Positions 1 through 8,232 of a stretch of DNA of 64,000 nucleotides are shown in pieces. The stretch lies in the NCBI GenBank assembly GCA_029558835.1, contig JAKQDH010000121.1, forward strand, positions 1-64,000, read 5' to 3'. The notes under the pieces are model-generated. The model worked only from the letters and a program-made list of their open reading frames with translations. It had not been told where the DNA came from and did no database searches. The stretch's first letter is position 1; every line of letters begins with the position of its first letter. The stretch comes from Planctomycetota bacterium (GTDB lineage: Bacteria; Planctomycetota; Phycisphaerae; UBA1845). The translations under genes were made by a program, and so were the position numbers.

Positions 1-2
1 AC

Positions 3-758
3 GCCACGGCGCAAACCGTGGCGCGCCTGAGCGTCACCTACCAGGGCGGGACGGCCGAGCTCAACGTGGTCGGCCCCGCGGGCACCTCCATCGACGAGGG
101 CGCCTACTTTGAGGCGGGTTTCGACCCCGTGCCGTCGTTCAGTCTCAACCTCGGCAACGTCACCGGTGGCACTCTGATCTTCAGCGAAGGCAGTTGTGAT
201 GAGATCCACATCGTCAGCAGTGATCCCGCCGACGGTTGGATCGACGCCCGCGTGCCGATTGATCCAAGCACGCTGGAGGTGCAGGGTTGGACGAGTGTGC
301 AGGTGACGTTTGACGGCGACGTCGAGGGCTTGGCAGTAACCGACTTTGCCGTGACCGAGGTTTGCGCCAGCGGCTCATGCGACGGCGTTGCCCCCTCCGT
401 CTCCGCCCTGCTGCCGATCTCCAGCACCACGGTGCTGCTGGCCTTGGATCGCCCGATTGACCCGAGGGCGTGGACGGTCATCACCCTGCTGGGTGGGGAT
501 CCGACGGACCGCATCCGCCTCGGCTACCTGCCGGCCGACGCCGACGGCAGCCGGACCTCGAATGCTCAGGATATTGTGCAGGTGATCAACCAGATCAACG
601 CGGTGTTCGGCGGAGGCACGCCGGTTCTGCACCAGTGTGACATCAACCGGTCGGGCACGGTGACGGTGGCCGACATGCTGACGCTCATCAACCTGCTCAA
701 CGGCGCGTCGCCGTACCCGGTTGCGTACTTTGGAGAACAGCTCCCTGCGCTGCCGTAG
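3..758 (+). CDS. Secreted protein with C-terminal dockerin-like repeats (5' end outside window)
   Basis: The frame is open from base 3, so the gene begins upstream of the window and only its C-terminal ~250 residues are visible. The visible part is rich in Gly, Thr, Val and Asp, as in extracellular beta-sandwich modules. It ends with two Asp-rich calcium-binding segments resembling a dockerin type I pair: DADGSRTSNAQDIVQVINQI and DINRSGTVTVADMLTLINLL, about 40 residues apart. Dockerin-like tails are very common in secreted planctomycete proteins and probably serve in surface or matrix attachment; a cohesin partner is not visible here. No catalytic motif is seen in the visible part. It stands alone on the plus strand, followed by palindromic repeats. 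Confidence 0.75.
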   Translation, partial: ATAQTVARLSVTYQGGTAELNVVGPAGTSIDEGAYFEAGFDPVPSFSLNLGNVTGGTLIFSEGSCDEIHIVSSDPADGWIDARVPIDPSTLEVQGWTSVQVTFDGDVEGLAVTDFAVTEVCASGSCDGVAPSVSALLPISSTTVLLALDRPIDPRAWTVITLLGGDPTDRIRLGYLPADADGSRTSNAQDIVQVINQINAVFGGGTPVLHQCDINRSGTVTVADMLTLINLLNGASPYPVAYFGEQLPALP

Positions 759-1119
759 GTAGAAGGCAAGCGGCAACAGGCAACAGAAACGTGGCACGGG
801 CGTCGCGCCCGTGACTTCACCGGCGTCTCGCCTGGGTATCCGCCGCGGCTTCGTCCGCGTGGACACCGGCGAGACGCCGGTGCCATAATGCGGGTACCTC
901 GGCGAGACGCCGGTGCGACGGAAGCGGTGCCGGAACGCGGGATGCCGCCGGTCGGGAGCGGCAGAGAGCCGCGGCGGTCTGATCCGGCGGGACCTCATTC
1001 GCCACTCGCTCTTCGACACTCGCCATTCCGCCTTGAGCGGCCCCCCCGGGGGGCAGGGGGCAACCGTCCGCGGCCGCCTGCACTTCCGAGCGCGTGCATC
1101 TGAGGGTACAAACGGTGCG
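759..1119. repeat. Intergenic region with short palindromic repeats
   Basis: No convincing gene is seen. The stretch carries several GC-rich palindromes of one family. CACGGGCGTCGCGCCCGTG is at 795-813, CACCGGC-GAGAC-GCCGGTG at 864-882, an imperfect copy near 818-836 and a half copy near 900-917. A related palindrome, CACGGGC-ATCCT-GCCCGTG, occurs at 2296-2314 after the next gene. The open frame running into the next gene from about 913 is probably fortuitous GC-rich sequence. Confidence 0.6.
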
Positions 1120-2241
1120 ATGGTCAGCGACGACGACATGCTGCCGCTGGTGCGCCCGGGTGCAGACGGCGAGCCGCCGGGGTTCCAACCGCCGGCGTTG
1201 CCCGAGCCCGCGGCGGAGGACGATGACGTCCTCGCCGACGACGGGGAGGAGGCCCCGCCGGTCGTCTTCACCCACCGCATCACCAAGCGCATGGCCGGCG
1301 CCCGGCTGGACAAGTTCCTGCGTGAACGCCACCCGCGCATCTCCCGGACCACATTGCAGCGCTACATCAAGGAAGGGCAGGTGACGATCGGTGGGGCCGG
1401 CGTCAAGCCCAGCTATGAGATCCTCGCGGGCGACGAAGTCCAGGTCACCCTGCCGCCGCCGCCGACCGTGGACGTGATCCCCGAGGACATTCCGCTGGAC
1501 ATCCTCTATGAAGACCAGTGGCTGATGGTGATCAACAAGCAAATCGGCATCGTCTGCCACCCCGGTTTCCCCGGGCAGCACGGGACGATCGCCAACGCCG
1601 TGATGTTTCACGCCGGGCGGGTCAGTGCGGGGAGTGATCCGTTCCGGCCGGGCATCGTGCACCGCCTGGACAAGAACACCACCGGCGTGATGCTTATCGC
1701 CAAGTGCGACGAGGCCCACTGGCGCATCTCACGCCAGTTCGAGCGCCGCACGACGCAGAAGGAGTACTTCGCCATCTGTGAAGGGCGCATCGCGTTGGAT
1801 GGCGACGTTATCAACCGGCCGCTGGCGCCGCATCCCGATACGACCCGGCGCATGGTCCTGGCACGCCCCGGCCCGCTGCCGCGGCAGGCAATGTTCAAGG
1901 AGGCCGTTACCGAGTACCGCGTGCTGAAGCGCTACCGCGGCTTCACCACCGTGGCGTTGTTCCCGAAGACCGGCCGGACGCACCAGCTCCGCGTCCACAT
2001 GATGTCCATCGGACACCCGATTCTCGGGGACACGTACTACGGCGGGCACTGGGTCAGCGAGCGCGACCTTACCGGCGCCGGCGGCACGGAGCCGCTCTGT
2101 GAGTTCCAGGCCCTGCACGCCCGGCGCCTGCGGGTCATGCACCCGTTTCTCGATCAGCCGCTGGAGATTGAAGCCCCGCTGCCCGCGCGGCTGACCCGGA
2201 TTGTCGAGTTGCTCGAAGCGCACCGGCCCGCGGAGCGGTGA
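1120..2241 (+). CDS. RluA-family pseudouridine synthase
   Basis: A 373-residue enzyme expected to convert uridine to pseudouridine in rRNA or tRNA. An N-terminal acidic extension (about 1-50) is followed by an S4 RNA-binding domain (about 60-110, starting ARLDKFLRERHPRISR). The catalytic domain carries the family motif HRLDKNTTGVMLIAK, with the catalytic Asp at residue 184, and the C-terminal segment KTGRTHQLRVHMMSIGHPIL typical of RluA/RluD/RluC. The ATG at 1120 is chosen because the S4 domain starts some 60 residues later and a weak GAGG lies upstream; the same frame stays open upstream without family similarity, and an in-frame ATG at 1138 is also possible. The exact target uridines cannot be told, so no gene symbol is given. 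Confidence 0.9.
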   Translation: MVSDDDMLPLVRPGADGEPPGFQPPALPEPAAEDDDVLADDGEEAPPVVFTHRITKRMAGARLDKFLRERHPRISRTTLQRYIKEGQVTIGGAGVKPSYEILAGDEVQVTLPPPPTVDVIPEDIPLDILYEDQWLMVINKQIGIVCHPGFPGQHGTIANAVMFHAGRVSAGSDPFRPGIVHRLDKNTTGVMLIAKCDEAHWRISRQFERRTTQKEYFAICEGRIALDGDVINRPLAPHPDTTRRMVLARPGPLPRQAMFKEAVTEYRVLKRYRGFTTVALFPKTGRTHQLRVHMMSIGHPILGDTYYGGHWVSERDLTGAGGTEPLCEFQALHARRLRVMHPFLDQPLEIEAPLPARLTRIVELLEAHRPAER

Positions 2242-2347
2242 CGGGCAGGAGGTAACGACGGCAAGGCGCCGCGAACGGCATCAAGACCGCCGTGGCACGG
2301 GCATCCTGCCCGTGGCCGCGCGCGGGTTCGAGCGTACGGCGGGTGAT

Positions 2348-2384
2348 CCCTCTCCCTCACAGGGAGAGGGGGTAGGGGTGAGGG
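2348..2384. repeat. CTCTCCC/GGGAGAG hairpin repeat, copy 1
   Basis: CCCTCTCCCT-CAC-AGGGAGAGGG forms a stem with 10-bp arms, followed by a GGTAGGGGTGAGGG tail. The same hairpin-plus-tail recurs at about 11084-11126, 15069-15095 (degenerate), 15125-15159, 32543-32579, 63354-63391 and 63421-63443. Here it lies between convergent genes and could act as a bidirectional terminator, although no T-run follows. Confidence 0.75.
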
Positions 2385-2430
2385 TGGCGGAGGCGAGGGC
2401 GCGCGGGGCGGCACCGCTGCCTGCGATGTT

Positions 2431-5400
2431 CTATTCTGTCACTACGAAGCTCCGGTGGGCGCGCAGACATACGTACTGCCCGGTGTCCGGGTCGCAGAGG
2501 TACATGCGCAGGTCCAGGTGAACCCGCCCGGCCGGCCCGGTGGTAAACGTGCACAGCGGCGCCTGCGGGCCGGCATAGCCCTCGGTCACCTCGTCGGAGA
2601 GCACGTGCGCCAAATAGAAGTGCGGCGGCAGATCGTCGTCGCCTTCCAGTTGCGGCCGGTAATCCTCCGGGATGTCCACCGCCTGGAAGTGGCCGGTAGC
2701 GGCCCAGGCCCCGGTGGACGCCGGTGCGGCATCCGAGAATGCGTCGGCGCCGGTGTCGGTGAATGCTGCGAGCATGTACTGATTGACGGCGTCGGTGTCA
2801 GCGCGGCAGTGCAGTTCATATGTGGTGTACGGTGCAAGAACGCGCACTGCCGCCCGGCGGTTGGGCCGGCGGACCTCGAAAGTCAAATCGGCTTCCGTGC
2901 AGAGGGGGCCTTGCGGCGGCAGCAGAACGCGGGGCTCTCCTTCCGGCAGCGAACCGCCGCCCATGAGCAGGTATCCCTCGCCCCCGCTTGGGCCCGAGAA
3001 ATTGGCGAAGAAGAGCTGGTAGTCCGTCAGGTCCACGTCGTCATCGCTGTCGAGATCGGCGGCGCCGCACCCCGGCGGGTAGCCGACCCCTGCGCCGAGC
3101 AGGCAGACTGCGAAAGTACCGAAGTCGGCCAAGTCAACATCGCAGTCGTCGTCGACGTCTCCCGGCAGGGTCAAGGACGTCATCGTCAGTGTCGCCGCGT
3201 CGCTGATGACTGAACCGCAATGCCACACGCGCACGCGATAGTCGCCGGCGTCGGCCGCCCGGGCGTCGGCAATCACCAGCGTGGGCGTTGTCGCTCCGGA
3301 GATGACGCTGCCGTAGCCGGTCGGACCGTCGAACAACGGTGTGCTATCGCGGTACCATTGATACTCCAAGGGTCCGCACCCGCATGCGTCGACGGCGAAT
3401 GAGGGCGTGCCGCACGCCTCGACGGCCTGATCGTCTGGCTGGGTCACCCGTGGTGGCGCTGCGTCGTTCCATCGCGCGATATGTCGCGCCGGGAGTCCTC
3501 CAGAGGTCACGAACTGGCCGCCGGCGAACAGGGCCGGCAGATGCGGCGCGCAGTCTGCTTCGGGGTAGACCGTCAAGGCACGCACACAGTTGTTCATCCC
3601 CGACCCCAGTGGGTGCCAGGCGCTGCCGTCCCAGCGGGCGATCCTGTCGCATGGACCACCGCTGGCGCTCATGAAGTCGCCGCCTGCGATCAACTCGCCG
3701 TTGAAGACCGCAAGGGCACGCAGAGCGTCGTTCGTCCCCGACCCCACTGGCTGCCAGGTGCTCCCGTTCCAGCAGGCGATGTAGTTGCACGTCACGCCGC
3801 CAGCGGTCGTGAAACTACCTCCCGCGATCAGCTCGCCGTTGTAGACCCTCAGCGCGTACACATAACCGTTCATCCCCGACCCCAGCGGCTGCCAGGTGCT
3901 ACCGTTCCAGCGGGCGATCCGGTTGCACGGCACGCCGCCAGCCGTCGTGAAACCGCCCCCCGCGATCAAATCACCGTTGTGGGCCGTTAGGGCGGTCACG
4001 GCGCCGCTGTTCATCCCCGACCCCAGCGGCTGCCAGACGGCGCCGTCCCAGCGGGCGATGTAGAGGCACGACACGCCGCCGGCGGTCGTGAACCAGCCCC
4101 CCGCAATCAGCTCGCCATTGTAGACCCTCAGGGCGTACACATCACCGTTCATCCCCGACCCCAGCGGATGCCAGGTGCTACCGTTCCAGCGGGCGATCCG
4201 GTTGCACGGCACGCCGCCCGCCGTCGTGAAACCGCCCCCCGCGATCAAATCGCCGTTGTAGACCGACAGGGCTTGCACGTATGGGTAACTGCCGCCCATC
4301 CCCGATCCCAGCGGTTGCCAGTCCAAACCATCCCATTGGGCGATGTAGTTCACGTCCAGCCCGCCCGCATGTCGGAGTTCGCCGCCCACCATGAGCACGG
4401 GCGGTTGCGGACCAGCGCCATCACGGTCCCACACAGTCATCGCCAGCACACGACCGTCCAAGCCCAGGTACCCATCCGGAAACTGCTCCACCCAGCCGAG
4501 GCAGGGACACCCCGGCTGGCACTCGTCGGGCACGCCGTCACCCTGGCAATCCTCGCTAGTTCCCGCATGGATATCGCAACAGTCGCGTACGCCGTTCTGA
4601 TTGCAGTCCGCCCACCAGCATTCCGGTTCGCACTCATCCGGGACGTCATTCTCGTTGCAGTCGTCGCTCAGCCCGGAGCCGATGTCGCAACAGTCGCTTT
4701 TCCCGTTCTGATTGCAGTCCTCCCAGCATTCCGGCTCGCACTCGTCCGGTACGCCGCTGACGTTACAGTCTAGGCTGGTGCCGTGGTAGATATCGCAACT
4801 GTCTGGGGTGTCGTTGTCGTTGCAGTCCGGCTGCGGCATGTAGCCCTCGAAATCAGCGGCCATGTAGGACTGCGTGTCACAAGCCAAGCTGCTCGAGAGC
4901 CCACCATACGGGCTGTCGCTGTAGATCACCACGTCGCGCACGTAGTATGGCCCATCGATGCCGCGTTGCCCGATCAGGGTACCGTTGAAGGTGAGCGTCA
5001 AGCTCTCGACGGCGCCGCCGGTTAGGTACTGGGTGCCGTATGCGAACTGGAGGTGCTCCCCACATGGGCCAACCAGCCGAACGTCATAGATGTACACGCG
5101 CGTATCGGTGACGAGGACGCCGAGATCGACGCGAAGTTGGTCGAACAGCCCGTTGCCGTTGCTGTCGATCCCGGCGTCGGAATTGACGCCCGTGAGCTGA
5201 ATCGCCGGATGCTCGAACGACGCAACCAGCCACGCTTGGGTTGGCTGCGAGCCGTCCTGAACCAAGTCGGTCGGCATCGCGCCGGACTCGCTCCAAAGGA
5301 CCAGTTCGGCCTGGGTGATCGTATAGGGCGCGTCCTCGTTGATGTTGGTGATATCCTCGGCTGAAATCTGGGCCGACACGGTCGTCGAGCCGACCGGTAG

Positions 5401-6405
5401 TGAGGCTGTGCCGTGTCCCTGGAGCGTCTGTCCCAAGGCCGTTTCGAGCGTCACGTGCAGCGCGTACTCTCCGGCGACGAATACAGTAACCGGAGCTGTG
5501 ATGGCGAGGAACTCGTACAGCCCGTTACCGTTCGTGTCGACTCCGGCATCGCCGAGGAGCGTCGAGTCGAACGTCGCGGTGGGTACCACCACCTCGAGCT
5601 GCGCGGCCACGTGCCGCAGGAAGCTGTGCCCCATGCTGGTCGTGCCGGTGATCTCGGCCATGGCGGTGTACTGCCCGACCTCGTTGGCTTGGAAGACCGC
5701 GCTATAGAGCCCGTCACCGACAGTGTCATCGGCGTTCAGGCCGTCGTCCAGCAGCACCAAGGGGATCACATCGCCCGCCGGTGGCATAAGATTGACTGTC
5801 ACCGTGGCGCCCACGACTGGCGTCGAGTTCTCGTACACCGCGGCCACGACGACACTGTACTTACCCTGGACCAGGATCGCGTCGGTCATGAACAGAGCGG
5901 CCGCAACGGGGCTGTCCGTCGTGACCTGAGTGATTACCGCGACGTCCTGCGTCAGCCCGCTGCCTGCGAAGCTCACCACATAGCTGCCTGGACCAAGAGC
6001 CGGGAAAACGTACACGTGGTGATACCCCGGGGCGCTGGCGGGCATGATCATGAAACTATCGGGCTCGTCAGTACCCTCGAAGTCGCCGTATTCGCCACCG
6101 AAATTGGCGATTGTCTGCGGATCGAGTATCTCGCTGTTGGGCCCGGTGATGCTCGTCGTCAGCGCTCCGCCCGAGGACGTGATCTGCACGTAGATCACCG
6201 TGCAGTCGTCGATGGCGAAGGAGGCGGTCTCGCTGGGCACCTCGGGAGCCAGATGCTCCACCGCGGTCTGAGTTCTCTGCAAGGCCACCAAAACGTCGGG
6301 GTCCTGCGCTCGAGCGGCGCCCGTACCCGCAGCCGACGTCGCAGCGAGCACGACACCCACCGTCAAAGTCAATCGCGCCCATCGGGAACTTCCCACTGCC
6401 TTCAT
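2431..6405 (-). CDS. Large secreted multidomain protein: sandwich domains, Cys/Asp-rich repeats, propeller-like repeats, Ig-like and dockerin-like region
   Basis: A 1324-residue exported protein of unknown function. Residues 1-34 form a signal peptide ending AARAQD. Residues ~35-520 contain beta-sandwich modules with choice-of-anchor-X/invasin-like features, including LDDGLNADDTVGDGLYSAVF and Asp/Asn-rich turns. Residues ~523-632 form a Cys-rich calcium-binding-like stretch with repeated NQNG...CCDI and VPDECEPEC. Residues ~635-980 hold six or seven ~46-residue units (IARWNG..W.PLGSGMN...LIAGG.FTTAGG), suggesting a beta-propeller. Next come an Ig-like segment (~990-1075) and a dockerin-like Asp-rich segment (DVDDDCDVDLADFGTF and DLDSDDDVDLTDYQLF). 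The start codon overlaps the stop of the upstream lipoprotein gene (ATGA), implying translational coupling. Likely a surface or extracellular binding protein; the function is inferred from architecture only. Confidence 0.88.
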   Translation of the reverse strand: MKAVGSSRWARLTLTVGVVLAATSAAGTGAARAQDPDVLVALQRTQTAVEHLAPEVPSETASFAIDDCTVIYVQITSSGGALTTSITGPNSEILDPQTIANFGGEYGDFEGTDEPDSFMIMPASAPGYHHVYVFPALGPGSYVVSFAGSGLTQDVAVITQVTTDSPVAAALFMTDAILVQGKYSVVVAAVYENSTPVVGATVTVNLMPPAGDVIPLVLLDDGLNADDTVGDGLYSAVFQANEVGQYTAMAEITGTTSMGHSFLRHVAAQLEVVVPTATFDSTLLGDAGVDTNGNGLYEFLAITAPVTVFVAGEYALHVTLETALGQTLQGHGTASLPVGSTTVSAQISAEDITNINEDAPYTITQAELVLWSESGAMPTDLVQDGSQPTQAWLVASFEHPAIQLTGVNSDAGIDSNGNGLFDQLRVDLGVLVTDTRVYIYDVRLVGPCGEHLQFAYGTQYLTGGAVESLTLTFNGTLIGQRGIDGPYYVRDVVIYSDSPYGGLSSSLACDTQSYMAADFEGYMPQPDCNDNDTPDSCDIYHGTSLDCNVSGVPDECEPECWEDCNQNGKSDCCDIGSGLSDDCNENDVPDECEPECWWADCNQNGVRDCCDIHAGTSEDCQGDGVPDECQPGCPCLGWVEQFPDGYLGLDGRVLAMTVWDRDGAGPQPPVLMVGGELRHAGGLDVNYIAQWDGLDWQPLGSGMGGSYPYVQALSVYNGDLIAGGGFTTAGGVPCNRIARWNGSTWHPLGSGMNGDVYALRVYNGELIAGGWFTTAGGVSCLYIARWDGAVWQPLGSGMNSGAVTALTAHNGDLIAGGGFTTAGGVPCNRIARWNGSTWQPLGSGMNGYVYALRVYNGELIAGGSFTTAGGVTCNYIACWNGSTWQPVGSGTNDALRALAVFNGELIAGGDFMSASGGPCDRIARWDGSAWHPLGSGMNNCVRALTVYPEADCAPHLPALFAGGQFVTSGGLPARHIARWNDAAPPRVTQPDDQAVEACGTPSFAVDACGCGPLEYQWYRDSTPLFDGPTGYGSVISGATTPTLVIADARAADAGDYRVRVWHCGSVISDAATLTMTSLTLPGDVDDDCDVDLADFGTFAVCLLGAGVGYPPGCGAADLDSDDDVDLTDYQLFFANFSGPSGGEGYLLMGGGSLPEGEPRVLLPPQGPLCTEADLTFEVRRPNRRAAVRVLAPYTTYELHCRADTDAVNQYMLAAFTDTGADAFSDAAPASTGAWAATGHFQAVDIPEDYRPQLEGDDDLPPHFYLAHVLSDEVTEGYAGPQAPLCTFTTGPAGRVHLDLRMYLCDPDTGQYVCLRAHRSFVVTE
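3480..4420 (-). repeat. Tandem ~138-147 bp coding repeats (propeller blades)
   Basis: Six near-identical DNA units inside the large secreted protein gene each encode one ~46-residue repeat. The conserved stretch reading catccccgaccccag on the plus strand recurs near 3593, 3730 (one change), 3868, 4011, 4148 and 4296. High nucleotide identity suggests recent expansion or gene conversion. Confidence 0.85.
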
Positions 6406-7133
6406 TGGTCATCCCCCTGCTTCAGGTTTGTAGGGACGATGCAAAGCTTGGCCTCCGAAACGTAGACTACGTACCGCTCGTCGTAGGACCAGCACGGCGC
6501 GGGTATCCACATCTCGGGGGGAGGCAGCGCCACCGGCTTGCCCACGCGGGTTCCATCGGAGCGCTCGAAGACCTCGTGGTACTGCTCCTCGTAAGACCAC
6601 CCGCCCCCCCCGATGAACGGAACTGGGGAAAGCGAGAAATGCTGCTTCCGCTTCGCCGAGAACACCGCCACGTACCGCCCGGACGGCGATGCCACCGCGT
6701 TGACCACTGTGGGCTTGGCCGTCGACAGGACTCGCCCCTGGAACTTCAATGTGCCGCTCGGAAGATCGAACGCAAACGGGTCGATCGTTTGAGCTTCAGC
6801 CCTGCAGTCGCAGACGACGCCCGTCGCTGCCGTCCACGCCGCTGCCCCCACGGGCTCCAGCCGCTCTGCTCCCGGCTGATAGCGGTAGATTACGCTGTCG
6901 GGTGGCGGCACACTCGCAGCGAGATCCGCACCGGCCGCTTCCGTCGGCGTCACGGTGCGCAGGAGCAGGTCGGCCGCGTCGGGTGAGGAGCCGCGGAGCA
7001 GGAGCTGGTACGCGTCCTCCCAGCCCGGCGTGTCATAGACCGGCAGGTCGGGCGCACGCCGTCTGCAACTTGCGCCCAGCAGCAAGCCGCCCACGGTCAA
7101 CACCACCACCAGCAGTACGTCTCGGAACGCCAT
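6402..7133 (-). CDS. Tandem lipoprotein, copy 1 (proximal to the large secreted protein)
   Basis: A 243-residue predicted lipoprotein of unknown function. The N-terminus has a hydrophobic segment ending in a lipobox (LLLGASC, Cys at about 23). The body contains motifs typical of propeller-like TolB/PD40 repeats (SPSGRYVAVFS and CWSYDERYVVYVS) and ends with CIVPTN. It is one of three tandem paralogues. Shine-Dalgarno GAGGTG at 7139-7144 lies five bases before the ATG and is supplied by the 3' end of a 59-codon lipase-tail remnant. Its TGA overlaps the ATG of the large secreted protein by ATGA. Membership in an envelope operon with a lipase suggests an outer-surface role; no enzymatic motif is visible. 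Confidence 0.8.
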   Translation of the reverse strand: MAFRDVLLVVVLTVGGLLLGASCRRRAPDLPVYDTPGWEDAYQLLLRGSSPDAADLLLRTVTPTEAAGADLAASVPPPDSVIYRYQPGAERLEPVGAAAWTAATGVVCDCRAEAQTIDPFAFDLPSGTLKFQGRVLSTAKPTVVNAVASPSGRYVAVFSAKRKQHFSLSPVPFIGGGGWSYEEQYHEVFERSDGTRVGKPVALPPPEMWIPAPCWSYDERYVVYVSEAKLCIVPTNLKQGDDQ

Positions 7134-7137
7134 GATT

Positions 7138-7317
7138 TCACCTCGGTTTCAGGTCGCCATTGGCGCGCTCGACGTTAATCAACCACGGACCGACCGTCGC
7201 AGCCACACCGGTGTCCGCGACACTCGCGTGGTTTCGCCCGGCGTTCCGGCGACGGTGACGCCTACTGCCAAGGTCAGTCTCGGGCCTCGGGAACTTCCCA
7301 TCGCCTTCATCGGTCAT
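7138..7317 (-). CDS. 59-residue chimeric remnant ORF (signal-peptide start fused to lipase tail), copy 1
   Basis: The ATG overlaps the TGA of lipoprotein copy 2 (ATGA). The ORF ends five bases before the ATG of copy 1. The C-terminal 32 residues (HASVADTG...WLINVERANGDLKPR) match the C-terminus of the lipase at 8956-10602. The first half derives from a shifted frame of the signal-peptide region of the large secreted protein. Its length equals that of the second remnant (8053-8232). It is probably a by-product of the duplication whose translation may keep the downstream start coupled, because the GAGGTG ribosome site sits in its last codons. Confidence 0.5.
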   Translation of the reverse strand: MTDEGDGKFPRPETDLGSRRHRRRNAGRNHASVADTGVAATVGPWLINVERANGDLKPR

Positions 7318-8048
7318 TCTCCTCTCTCTACGTCCGTAGGGACGATGCAAAGGATGATGCCGGCAGAATCGCGGTAGACCACATACCGTTCGTCGCAGGA
7401 CCAGCAGGCCATCGTCCCCCAGTTGACCGAGCTCAGCGGCAGCGCCACCGCCGCGCCGAGGCGGGTTCCGTCGGAACGTTTGAGCACTTCGTGATAGTGT
7501 TGCTCGATGCACCCGCCTCCGCCCATAAAAGGAACCGGCGAAAACGAATGACGCCGCGTCCGCTCACCCGAGACCACGGCCACGTACCGCCCGGACGGCG
7601 AGGGCACCACGTTCGCGAGCGAGGGCTTGGCCGTCGTTACGGCTCGGCCTTGAAACGTCAACGTGTCGCTCTGATAATCGACCCCGAACGGATCAATCGG
7701 TTGGGCCTCCTGGGCCACACAATCGCAAACCTCCCCGGTCGCCGCCGTCCAGGCCGAAGCGCGCACGGTCTCCAGCCGTTGTGCTCCGGGCTGATAACGG
7801 TAGATCACGCTGTCGGGAGACGGCGCACTCGTCACCCGATGGGCTGCGACTGGTTCCGGCACCGCAAACGCGCGCAGCAGCAGGTCGGTGCTCCCGGGAG
7901 CGGAGCTGCGCAGCACGAATTGGCCAGCCCCCCCCCAGTCCGCAGTGTCGTAAACCGGCAGGTCCGGCGCGCGCCGCCTGCAACTCGCGCCCAGTAGCAG
8001 GCCGCCGAGGCTCAACAAGACCACCATCAAGATGTCTCGGAAAGCCAT
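7314..8048 (-). CDS. Tandem lipoprotein, copy 2
   Basis: A 244-residue paralogue of the neighbouring lipoprotein genes, starting MAFRDILMVVLLSLGGLLLG with lipobox LLLGASC. It retains the conserved segments SPSGRYVAVVSGER, HEVLKRSDGTRLG and CWSCDERYVVY, and ends VERGE. The middle third is the most divergent (for example residues 60-100). It differs from copy 1 throughout, so the duplication is not very recent despite the strictly retained unit structure. The ribosome site is GAGGTG at 8054-8059. Function unknown; PD40/TolB-like propeller repeats are suggested by the SPSGRY and DERYVVY motifs. Confidence 0.8.
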   Translation of the reverse strand: MAFRDILMVVLLSLGGLLLGASCRRRAPDLPVYDTADWGGAGQFVLRSSAPGSTDLLLRAFAVPEPVAAHRVTSAPSPDSVIYRYQPGAQRLETVRASAWTAATGEVCDCVAQEAQPIDPFGVDYQSDTLTFQGRAVTTAKPSLANVVPSPSGRYVAVVSGERTRRHSFSPVPFMGGGGCIEQHYHEVLKRSDGTRLGAAVALPLSSVNWGTMACWSCDERYVVYRDSAGIILCIVPTDVERGE

Positions 8049-8052
8049 GATT

Positions 8053-8232
8053 TCACCTCGGTTTCAGGTCGCCATTGGCGCGCTCGACGTTAATCAACCA
8101 CGGAGCCACATTCGCGACCACGCCGGCGTCCGCGACACTCACGTGGTTTCGCTCGGCGTCGCGGCGAGCACCACGCCTACTGTCAGGGTCGCCCTCGGAC
8201 ATCCGGAACTTCCCATTGCCTCCGTCGGTCAT
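8053..8232 (-). CDS. 59-residue chimeric remnant ORF, copy 2
   Basis: Same architecture and length as the ORF at 7138-7317. Its ATG overlaps the TGA of lipoprotein copy 3. The C-terminal half (VSVADAGVVANVAPWLINVE then RANGDLKPR) matches the lipase tail and ends five bases before lipoprotein copy 2. Two copies keeping the same length and an open frame argues for some constraint, probably on translation of the downstream gene rather than on a protein product. Confidence 0.5.
   Translation of the reverse strand: MTDGGNGKFRMSEGDPDSRRGARRDAERNHVSVADAGVVANVAPWLINVERANGDLKPR

Noticed and set aside
790-806. TGGCACG followed by a TCGC at sigma-54 spacing (also a partial match near 2293)
   Set aside because: Both are part of a dispersed palindromic repeat and the -12 element is imperfect, so a promoter reading is not supported.
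3480-4420. Regular ~140-bp repeats considered as CRISPR or satellite DNA
   Set aside because: They are in frame, encode conserved ~46-residue units and lie inside a long gene.
5413-6465. Plus-strand open frame of 350 codons opposite the large secreted protein
   Set aside because: Antisense shadow; no similarity and no suitable start signal.
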